Shown piece after piece: positions 26,431-33,316 of a stretch of 64,000 nucleotides of DNA (positions within the stretch are counted from its first letter, which is position 1; every line of letters begins with the position of its first letter). The notes beneath the pieces are model-generated. The model ran no database searches. It was given only the letters and a program-made list of their open reading frames with translations, and had not been told where the DNA came from. Location: positions 5,766,001 through 5,830,000 of the forward strand of contig OY762289.1 of the NCBI GenBank assembly GCA_963665495.1, in the 5' to 3' direction. Origin of the DNA: G963665495 sp963665495 (GTDB lineage Bacteria; Desulfobacterota; Desulfovibrionia; Desulfovibrionales; Desulfovibrionaceae). Made by a program: the position numbers and the translations under genes.

Positions 26431-27435
26431 CTAACAAATACGCGGCAGTTGTTCGCCCTCGAGCATGTTCAGCAGCCGTTTGCCGCCCAACCGGGTGATG
26501 AGGACGACCTTGCCGGGGTTGGCGGTGGTGATGCTGCCGACTCGGGTGGCGTCCCGGCCGTGTTCGTCGTTGCGCATGATTTCCAGGGCTTTTTCCGCGT
26601 GGGCTTCGGGCAGGATGCAAATGAATTTGCCTTCGTTGGCCAGATAGAGCGGATCCAGTCCGAGCAGCGAGCAGCCGCCTTTGACATCGGGCCGAACCGG
26701 GATGGCTGCTTCGTCCAGCTCGCAGCAGACATTGGAGCTGATGGCGATTTCGTTGAGTGTGGTGGCCAGCCCGCCCCGGGTAGGATCGCGCAGCACATGA
26801 ATCTCGGGGATTTCACGGATCAGGCGGACCAGCAGATGGTTGAGCGCCGCCGAGTCCGACCGGACCGAAGTCTCAAAGGTAAGGCCTTCGCGCGTGCCGA
26901 GGATGGTCAGCCCGTGGTCGCCCATGGTGCCGCTGACCAGTACGGCGTCTCCGGAACGCGCCGCGTCGCCGCTTGGGCCGGGTTCGGCGATTATATCGCC
27001 CAGTCCGGTGGTATTGATGAATAGTTTATCCGCCGTCCCCTTGGGGACGACCTTGGTGTCGCCGGTGACCACGTCGACGCCCGCATGCCGGGCCGCTTCG
27101 CCCATGGAGGCCACAACCCGTTCCAGATCCGCCATGGGCAGTCCTTCTTCGATGATGAATCCGCAGGTCAGGTAGCGGGGCACCGCGCCCATCATGGCCA
27201 CGTCGTTGACCGTACCGTGCACGGCCAGCGAACCGATGTCGCCGCCGGGAAAGAATATGGGGTCAACGGTGAAGGAATCCGTGGACATGGCCATGCGTCC
27301 GGCGCAGGAAACCACGGCCGCGTCGTTGAGGCGGTTCAGTTCGTCGTTGCCCAGGTGCTTGAGGAACAGTTCGGAAACCAGCCGCTGGGAAGCCTTGCCG
27401 CCGCTGCCGAAGTCGAGAAGTACTTTGTTGATCAT
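26431..27435 (-). CDS. hypE: HypE, thiocarboxamide dehydratase for cyanide ligand synthesis
   Basis: The 334-residue protein is full length, with the GSGG start region, the ATP-binding PurM-like fold (VHGTVNDVAMMGA, TGDTKVV, RDPTRGG) and the C-terminal PRIC. Its final cysteine accepts the carbamoyl group from HypF and dehydrates it to thiocyanate for Fe-CN formation. It lies 3 bp after hypD in the same operon. HypF, which charges HypE, is not encoded in the window and must be elsewhere if the pathway works. Confidence 0.97.
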   Translation of the reverse strand: MINKVLLDFGSGGKASQRLVSELFLKHLGNDELNRLNDAAVVSCAGRMAMSTDSFTVDPIFFPGGDIGSLAVHGTVNDVAMMGAVPRYLTCGFIIEEGLPMADLERVVASMGEAARHAGVDVVTGDTKVVPKGTADKLFINTTGLGDIIAEPGPSGDAARSGDAVLVSGTMGDHGLTILGTREGLTFETSVRSDSAALNHLLVRLIREIPEIHVLRDPTRGGLATTLNEIAISSNVCCELDEAAIPVRPDVKGGCSLLGLDPLYLANEGKFICILPEAHAEKALEIMRNDEHGRDATRVGSITTANPGKVVLITRLGGKRLLNMLEGEQLPRIC

Positions 27436-27438
27436 GGG

Positions 27439-28533
27439 TTAATCCACCTGATATTTATAGTACGCCGCGCAGCTGCCTTCCGTGGAGACCATGCACGGTC
27501 CCACAGGATCCGCCGGCGTGCAGACTTTTTTGAACAGCGGGCACTGGTCCGGCCGGATCTGCCCTTTGAGCACGCTGCCGCATTTGCAACCGGGCAGGGC
27601 CGGGGATTCCGTGATGGCGACGCCGTAATGCCGAAGCGCGTCGAATTGTTCGAACTCGGGCCGGATGCGCAGGCCGCTGCCGGGAATCATGCCCAAGCCG
27701 CGCCACAAGGCGTCGCAGGGTTCGAACACCTCGTACATCACCTCCAGCGCCTTGGGATTGCCTTTGTCGCCGACCACGCGCGTATAGTTGTTGGAGACAA
27801 GGGCCAGTCCCTGGTTGCGCCAGACCACCATCCGGACGAGGGAGGAGAGGATGTCCGCGGGTTCGAATCCGGTGACCACCGCGTTTTTATGATAGCGTTC
27901 GGCAATGGGCATGTAGGGCTCGATGCCGATGACCGCGGAAACATGGCCTGGAAGAATGAAGCCGTCGATGTTGGTGTCCGGATCGGCCATCAGAGCCTCC
28001 AGGGCCGGGGGCACGGTCTTGTGGAAACAGAGCACCCGCAGGTTGCCGATGTTCTGTTCCCTGGCCATGAGGATGGTCGCGGCGATGGTGGGCGCCGTGG
28101 TTTCAAACCCCACGCCGATGAACACCACCTGGTCGCCGGGGTTCTCCCGGGCCAGGGCCAGCGTATCCATGGGCGAATAGACCACCTTGACCCGGGCGCC
28201 GTCCGCCACGGCTTTTTTCAGGTTGCGTCCGCCGTGGCCGGGTACGCGCATCAGATCGCCGAAGGTGGCCAGAATCACGCCGTCCCGTCCGGCCAGATCC
28301 AGAAAGGCGTTTACTTCGGATTCGTGCGTCACGCAGACCGGGCAGCCCGGACCGCTGAGATGGACGACCCCCTTGGGCAGCAAGGATCGCAGCCCGCTCT
28401 GGAAAATGGCCACCGTATGCGTACCGCAGACTTCCATGAAGCGCAGTTCGCCCTGCAGTTCGGCGCTGAGTTTTTGCAGCAGGTCGCGGCAGAGTATCGG
28501 ATCGCTGAAACGTTCGAGGATTTCCAGACTCAT
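27439..28533 (-). CDS. hypD: HypD, Fe(CN)2CO assembly scaffold
   Basis: The 364-residue protein has the signature motifs CGTHT (Cys36), GPGCPVC (the two cysteines near residues 64-67) and a cysteine-rich C-terminus (CKCGS, CPLF, PADPVGPCM, GSCAAYY) that holds the [4Fe-4S] cluster. With HypC it carries the Fe(CN)2CO group for [NiFe]-hydrogenases. All recognised key residues are present. It starts one base after the hypC stop, so the two are translationally coupled. The context with Nif-like and HydE-like genes is what makes this copy unusual. Confidence 0.97.
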   Translation of the reverse strand: MSLEILERFSDPILCRDLLQKLSAELQGELRFMEVCGTHTVAIFQSGLRSLLPKGVVHLSGPGCPVCVTHESEVNAFLDLAGRDGVILATFGDLMRVPGHGGRNLKKAVADGARVKVVYSPMDTLALARENPGDQVVFIGVGFETTAPTIAATILMAREQNIGNLRVLCFHKTVPPALEALMADPDTNIDGFILPGHVSAVIGIEPYMPIAERYHKNAVVTGFEPADILSSLVRMVVWRNQGLALVSNNYTRVVGDKGNPKALEVMYEVFEPCDALWRGLGMIPGSGLRIRPEFEQFDALRHYGVAITESPALPGCKCGSVLKGQIRPDQCPLFKKVCTPADPVGPCMVSTEGSCAAYYKYQVD

Positions 28534-28534
28534 T

Positions 28535-28786
28535 TCAGCTCTCTGCTCCCGTATATCCGGCGCCGCGACCGGCTTCCTGGTGCAGAAGCCTCAGGCTTTC
28601 CTCTGCCTGGCGCCGGTCCAGGACGCGCATGGCGAATCCCGCATGGATGATCAGATATTCGCCCGGATCCGGAAGCTCGGGCAAGAGCATCAGCGAGGCT
28701 TTCACCGTGGTCTGTCCGCTATCCACCCGGCAGGTGGCCACATCGCCCTGAATGCTGACAATTTCAGCAGGTATGGCTAAACACAT
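28535..28786 (-). CDS. hypC: HypC, hydrogenase maturation chaperone
   Basis: The start giving MCLAIPAEI is chosen because the N-terminal Cys2 is functional in the family and GGAG lies six bases upstream; the protein is 83 residues. The conserved GEYLIIHAGFAMRVLD segment is present. HypC partners HypD and delivers the Fe(CN)2CO unit to a hydrogenase large subunit. Here the only large-subunit-like protein is the divergent one at the head of the same operon, so this copy may serve that protein specifically. Confidence 0.95.
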   Translation of the reverse strand: MCLAIPAEIVSIQGDVATCRVDSGQTTVKASLMLLPELPDPGEYLIIHAGFAMRVLDRRQAEESLRLLHQEAGRGAGYTGAES

Positions 28787-28831
28787 GGCATTCTCCATTC
28801 AATGATCTAAAGGCAAGAGTCTTTTTCTTTG

Positions 28832-30037
28832 TCATCCGTGAAACGCGCTCGCGGCCAGGTAGGCATAGCCTTTGTCCACGGCGTATTCATAGGGCATGTC
28901 CCAATGGATACGCGCGCTCATGGCGATGTGAGGCAGAGACACGAACCGGGCCGGGCCGTCCGTCAGGGGCTGGTAGCAGGGATCGGCCACGATCAGGTCC
29001 ACATCCGGGTTGCGCATCAGTGCGGCGATCCGGGGTTCCTCGTCCGTGTCCAGATCATCGGGGCCGCGTTCGGCCAGCAGGCCGATGCGTCCGGCAGATT
29101 CCCGAAACAGCGGATCGCTGGGCGTCACGGAGACGACGTCCACTTTGGGAATGCCGAAATCGTGCAGCAAACAGTGCCGTACGCCGTAGCTGATCATGGG
29201 CTCGCCGATGACCAGCGCGTGTTTGCAGGGCGCCGGACGTTCAGGGGCAGGCGGTGCGAGGGGTGTTTTCCCCTGCAGCATGGCCAGAAAAGCTTCGCGT
29301 CCGGCGAATCCCACGGGCATGCCCGCCACGTACGGAATGCCGTAGTCCGCGTACATCCGCTCCGCCAGGGCAATGCCGCTGGTGGAGATCACGGCGTTGA
29401 CCGCCGCGCCCGGAGCCGCGCGTACGCCTTCCAGCGGATCCGGATTTCCGGGGCGTATTCCGGAAAACAAGCCCAGCAGCTCGTAGCCGTCCTGCTCGAG
29501 AGTCTGCAGCAGGGGCTCCAGGTGCTCATCCTTGCCGGTGGAAAGGTGGATGGCCCCCAGAACGTTGATTCCTTTGGGGCGCTTGGGCGCGTCCGGATCC
29601 ATGAATTTTTCGGCCAGGGCCAGAAACGCCTTGGCAGCGCCTTCGGGATACGGTTCGGAGCCCGCAGTGGGCACCATGAACACCGGAATACCCGTGCGTT
29701 TTTCGATGGAACGGGCAAAGCCTTTGAGATCCGTGCCGATGATTTCGGAGATGGGCGTACCGGACAGGGCCACGAAACGACGGTTCAAGCCCTTGGCCGT
29801 GGTCACGATGTTGTCGATGAATTTGTCGTCGTTGCCGAGGATCACGTCCATCTCCAGCAGGCCCGCACCCACCACCGTGGCCTGTCCGCGATACCAGCGC
29901 GGCTCGTCTTCAATATTGATGTGCCAGGCTCCTCCGGCCGGTCCGTATACGACAACCAGCCCGTCGAAATCATACAAGGCCGAGCTGACGCCGAAATACC
30001 CCGTGGCCAGAGGAAGAAGGCAATGATATTCTTTCAT
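28832..30037 (-). CDS. Nitrogenase component 1-like protein, NifK-like subunit
   Basis: Starting at MKEYHCLLP (AAGGA seven bases upstream) the protein has 401 residues, shorter than NifK. The three-domain oxidoreductase/nitrogenase component 1 pattern can be followed: GPAGGAW replaces the GPxGC cysteine, SGTPISEIIGTDL replaces the TCxxxxIGDD cysteine, and PVGFAG matches the later glycine-rich stretch. Only Cys6 could correspond to an N-terminal P-cluster ligand. It therefore probably contributes at most one ligand to an interfacial cluster, as in dark protochlorophyllide reductase-type enzymes. It follows the NifD-like gene after 87 bp that include a hairpin. True nitrogenase activity is not supported. 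Confidence 0.85.
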   Translation of the reverse strand: MKEYHCLLPLATGYFGVSSALYDFDGLVVVYGPAGGAWHINIEDEPRWYRGQATVVGAGLLEMDVILGNDDKFIDNIVTTAKGLNRRFVALSGTPISEIIGTDLKGFARSIEKRTGIPVFMVPTAGSEPYPEGAAKAFLALAEKFMDPDAPKRPKGINVLGAIHLSTGKDEHLEPLLQTLEQDGYELLGLFSGIRPGNPDPLEGVRAAPGAAVNAVISTSGIALAERMYADYGIPYVAGMPVGFAGREAFLAMLQGKTPLAPPAPERPAPCKHALVIGEPMISYGVRHCLLHDFGIPKVDVVSVTPSDPLFRESAGRIGLLAERGPDDLDTDEEPRIAALMRNPDVDLIVADPCYQPLTDGPARFVSLPHIAMSARIHWDMPYEYAVDKGYAYLAASAFHG

Positions 30038-30091
30038 ATGTCTGTCCTTATATCGTAAAGTCGCAGGGGCTGCCCGCCACCGCACCCCCGG

Positions 30092-30112
30092 CCAGGGGGG
30101 AGCGCCCCCTGG
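30092..30112. other. Hairpin between the NifD-like and NifK-like genes
   Basis: An 8-bp GC-only stem (CCAGGGGG with CCCCCTGG) with a 5-base loop lies in the 87-bp gap inside the operon. Without a T-run it is more likely an mRNA-stabilising or attenuating hairpin than a terminator. Confidence 0.5.
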
Positions 30113-30124
30113 ACCCGCGTACAG

Positions 30125-31423
30125 TTAAATCAAAAAATTCTGTTTATAGATCCAGTCGTAGTTGCTGACGGGATTTTCCAGGGCTTCGCGGGTCTGCTCG
30201 AGCATCCAGACGGTGGCCTCGAAGCCGTATTTTTGTTCCTGGTAGCGCGACAGCGGCACGTTGGCGGCATTGACGCAGAACATGCCCGCGTCCACGCCGT
30301 AGGCTATCTCCACGTCGTCGAAGGGAGCGGTCTGGCCGCAGAGCGCCGGATGGGATGCGTTGTAGACCAGGATGTCCGGTTTCACGGTCCGCAACTGTTC
30401 GATCAGCCCCCATTCATAGGGCTTGATGGTGCCGCGGGCGAAGAGGGTGTCCACTTTGACGCCGTTTTCCACCAGAAACAGGGCCAGTTCGAAGGGACTG
30501 CCGTTGATGCTGCAGCCCACGGCCGCGGATTTGCCGCGCAGTTCCGCCAGCATGGGATCTGCGACCTTGCGGGCGGCCTGTTCGTACGCCTCCAGAGCGA
30601 GCGGCCGGCCCACGGCTTCGGAGATCTTGGCGTACTGTTCGTGGATGGCCGCAAAGCCGTAGGATGTGGGCGCAAAGCAGGTGGGTATGCCCATTTCCTG
30701 CTCCATTTTTCCGCTCAGACCGTTGGCCAGCGGATGCATCACCACCGAGGCTTTGCCGTGCGCCATACGGGAGAATTCTTGCAGATCCTGACACAGGGGA
30801 ATCTGCAGCACTTCGTGCATGCCCGCTTCGGCCAGTACTTCGTATAGTTCGCCCGAATCCGAGAGCGGCATGAAGGTGCCCAGCAGGTTGACCACGCCGT
30901 CGTCGGGTTCGCGTTTCTCGTGTTTGAGAAAATCGTAAAACGAGGTGTAGGCCGAGGTGAACGGCGAGTCCTTGAGCCCGATGGTGATGGGGGCCATGGC
31001 GCCGAGAATGATCCGTTTGCCCGTGGACTGTTCCAGCCGTTTGATGACGCCGGTGAAGTCCGTACCCAGGATGTAATCCGGGCAGCCCACGATGAGAAAC
31101 AGGACTTTTTCGTCGCGCCGCGCGGCGATGTCGGCGATGCCCTGTTCCACCTTGGGCAGGTGATTGCCCAGGGTCATGTCCAGCTCGGAAACGCAGAGCA
31201 TGTAAAAGCGTTCCGTAAAACCCCGCGCGTGGGCCATGAAGGCCGAATGGCGCAGACAGGCCGAAGGTCCGACCATGACGGCCACGGATTCCGGCAGCAG
31301 CAGGCAGGTTTCTATGACTCCCCAGCCCGCCAGGTTGGGCCCCACGCCCTCCAGCGGAGCAAAGGGAAAGTCCGGTTTCTGGTGCAGGTTTTCCACCCGT
31401 ATCCGGGCGTGTTCTAAATCCAT
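30125..31423 (-). CDS. Nitrogenase component 1-like protein, NifD-like subunit
   Basis: The 432-residue protein keeps three cysteines at the places of the NifD P-cluster ligands: Cys40 (VIETCLL), Cys56 (VGPSACLRH) and Cys114 (IVGCPDYILGTDF). The later cofactor-binding positions are not clearly recognisable, though several other cysteines (211, 249, 304, 362, 383) are present. With one cysteine in the NifK-like partner this would allow a single [4Fe-4S] cluster at the interface rather than a P-cluster. AGGAGG precedes the ATG at good spacing. It lies 26 bp after the NifH-like gene. The substrate is unknown; neither nifE/nifN/nifB nor chlorophyll or F430 genes occur nearby. Confidence 0.87.
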   Translation of the reverse strand: MDLEHARIRVENLHQKPDFPFAPLEGVGPNLAGWGVIETCLLLPESVAVMVGPSACLRHSAFMAHARGFTERFYMLCVSELDMTLGNHLPKVEQGIADIAARRDEKVLFLIVGCPDYILGTDFTGVIKRLEQSTGKRIILGAMAPITIGLKDSPFTSAYTSFYDFLKHEKREPDDGVVNLLGTFMPLSDSGELYEVLAEAGMHEVLQIPLCQDLQEFSRMAHGKASVVMHPLANGLSGKMEQEMGIPTCFAPTSYGFAAIHEQYAKISEAVGRPLALEAYEQAARKVADPMLAELRGKSAAVGCSINGSPFELALFLVENGVKVDTLFARGTIKPYEWGLIEQLRTVKPDILVYNASHPALCGQTAPFDDVEIAYGVDAGMFCVNAANVPLSRYQEQKYGFEATVWMLEQTREALENPVSNYDWIYKQNFLI

Positions 31424-31449
31424 GTATGTTTCCTCCTGAATCCGCGGTC

Positions 31450-32217
31450 TCAGGCGGCGTTTTGCGCGTCCGCGAAGTTGACGATGGTCTTGGCCAGGTC
31501 AAAGAACCGGGCCGCAGTGGGCAGCGTGCGGTCGCCCTCCACAATGGTCTTGCCTTCTTCTTCAAAGGCGTGGATAGCCGTATCGCGCGGGATCACGCCC
31601 ACGACGCTGGTTTCCATTTCGTGGGCGAATTCCTCCACCCGTTCGACCTCGTCGGACATGTCCCGGCAGTTGAGGATCAGTCCGCCCAGTTCGGCGTAAT
31701 TGCGGTCGGCAAAGTTGCGCAGCGCCAGAATGATGTTCCGGGCGGCCAGCAGGGCCATTTTCTCGCCGGAGGTGACGATGCAGACTTTGTTGGCAAAGCC
31801 TTCGCGCATGGGCACGGCAATGCCGCCGCAGACGATGTCTGCCAGAATGTCGTAGAGCACCACATCCGGTCGGTAGGTTTCGTAGGCGCCCATTTCGTCC
31901 AGCAGTTCAAAAGCCGTGAGCATGCCCCGGCCGAAACAGCCCACCCCAGGTGTCGGACCGCCCACTTCCAGGCAGGCCACGTTGCCGAAGCCCCGGCGGA
32001 CGATGGCGTCCAGGCTTTTGGGCTGGCCGTGCTCCTGCAGGTATTGCAGAATGGGCGGAGGCGGCGTACCGCCGAGCAGGTTGATGGTGGAATCGGTTTT
32101 TGGGTCGCAGCCCAGCTGCATGACGTTATAGCCTTCGATGCCAAGTGCGGCGGATATGCCGGAGGTCACCGTGGATTTGCCGATGCCGCCTTTGCCGTAG
32201 ATAGCAACCTTGATCAA
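31450..32217 (-). CDS. NifH/BchL/CfbC-like nitrogenase iron protein homologue
   Basis: The 255-residue P-loop ATPase has GKGGIGKST (residues 8-16), the switch region LGCDPKTDST and the two cysteines that bridge a [4Fe-4S] cluster in NifH dimers, Cys94 (GVGCFGRG) and Cys130 (DIVCGGIAVP). It should hydrolyse ATP to drive electrons into the NifDK-like pair. It is shorter than NifH (about 290). The start is a TTG overlapping the radical SAM gene's TGA stop, with GGAG seven bases upstream, so translation is coupled. The gene order NifH-NifD-NifK is that of true and pseudo-nitrogenases. Confidence 0.93.
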   Translation of the reverse strand: MIKVAIYGKGGIGKSTVTSGISAALGIEGYNVMQLGCDPKTDSTINLLGGTPPPPILQYLQEHGQPKSLDAIVRRGFGNVACLEVGGPTPGVGCFGRGMLTAFELLDEMGAYETYRPDVVLYDILADIVCGGIAVPMREGFANKVCIVTSGEKMALLAARNIILALRNFADRNYAELGGLILNCRDMSDEVERVEEFAHEMETSVVGVIPRDTAIHAFEEEGKTIVEGDRTLPTAARFFDLAKTIVNFADAQNAA

Positions 32218-33224
32218 AATACTTCTCCTTGCATTTTGAGTGAATGGCCTTTTCCTTTGCCTTCGGATCGCCCGGCGCGATGCAGAACGTTCCTGGCTTC
32301 GTCCACCGAGACGTAGCGTTTATGCGTGGTAATCTGAAATTCGTATTCGATCTTGTCTGTCTTGCTTTTCAGGAAGGGGTTGCAGTTGGGCATGATCACA
32401 TTTGCCCCGCCCTGGGTCAGAGCACGAAACTGGCCGTTGTCCGGGTCCAGGGTGGCCACCGTATTGGCCGCGGCCATGTGGGTGTTGCCGGTTACGATGC
32501 GCGTCAGGGCGAAGACCCGCAGCATCAGTTCGATGTCCCCGGCGGGGTCGTCCTTGAGCGGTGTCTGCGCGTGCGGAATAAAGGGCCCGATGTTGATCAT
32601 GTCCGGCTGGAAGTCCTGAAAGAACAGGATGTCTTCGCAGAGGTCCTCCAGGGTCTGGCCGGGCAGGCCCACAATGTTGCCCACGCCCACCTGAAAGCCC
32701 AGTTCCCGCAGCATGTCTATGCAGCGCAGCCGGTCCGCCAGCTGCAGCCCGGAGCGCATACGCGCGTAGAGTTCCGGGTTCATGGTTTCGTGTTTCATCA
32801 GGTAGCGCTGCGCCCCGGCGTCCCGGAAGGCCTCCAGGTCGTCGCGCGAGCGCTGCCCCAGACTCAGGGTGATGGCCACGTCCGCTTTTTCAAGGATCCG
32901 CTCGATGATGGAGCAGAGCATGGCGCGCGTATAATGCGGATCTTCTCCCGATTGCAGCACCACCGTACGCAGTCCGGCCTCGGCAATGGCCAGGGCCGTG
33001 TCCACGATCTGGTCCGGATCCATGCGGAAGCGCTTGCAGCCGTCGTTGTCCCGCAGTAAGCCGCAGTAAAGGTCGTTGCAGCGGCAGTGATTGGAAAAAT
33101 GCACCACCCCGCGCAGTTGCGCCGTATCTCCCACCCGGCTGCGCCGGACCTGGTCGGCCTGGTCGAACAAGGCCTCCTGACCGGCTGCATCCCGCAAGGC
33201 CTCAAGTATTTCTTCTCGGTTCAT
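32214..33224 (-). CDS. Radical SAM protein, HydE/PylB-like, with altered cysteine motif
   Basis: From MNREEILEAL (GGAAG upstream) the protein has 336 residues and follows the BioB/HydE layout: GVVHFSNHC, VVLQSGEDP, SLGQRSRDDLEAFRDAGAQRYLMKHET, GNIVGLPGQT and PFIPHAQTPL. HydE works in [FeFe]-hydrogenase cofactor assembly. The cluster motif reads HCRCNDLYC (Cys47, 49, 54), so the middle cysteine of the canonical CxxxCxxC is displaced by two residues and its usual place is Asp51. The genes on both sides are a divergent hydrogenase large subunit and a NifH-like protein. I infer a role in building or altering a metal cofactor; activity as a radical SAM enzyme depends on whether this cluster forms. 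Confidence 0.88.
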   Translation of the reverse strand: MNREEILEALRDAAGQEALFDQADQVRRSRVGDTAQLRGVVHFSNHCRCNDLYCGLLRDNDGCKRFRMDPDQIVDTALAIAEAGLRTVVLQSGEDPHYTRAMLCSIIERILEKADVAITLSLGQRSRDDLEAFRDAGAQRYLMKHETMNPELYARMRSGLQLADRLRCIDMLRELGFQVGVGNIVGLPGQTLEDLCEDILFFQDFQPDMINIGPFIPHAQTPLKDDPAGDIELMLRVFALTRIVTGNTHMAAANTVATLDPDNGQFRALTQGGANVIMPNCNPFLKSKTDKIEYEFQITTHKRYVSVDEARNVLHRAGRSEGKGKGHSLKMQGEVF

Positions 33225-33316
33225 GGTGTCACTTCCACTCAGTCGGAAAAACAATCTGAGGTAAAAAGTTGCAGTAAAAGAGTCGTATAATCAGATGACT
33301 GCATGCGTGTTGTGCT

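Noticed and set aside
28832..32217. Bona fide nitrogenase structural genes (nifHDK)
   Set aside because: The NifK-like protein lacks two of three P-cluster cysteines, the subunits are short, FeMoco-ligand regions are not recognisable, and no nifE, nifN or nifB is adjacent. NifHDK-like is the furthest the evidence goes.
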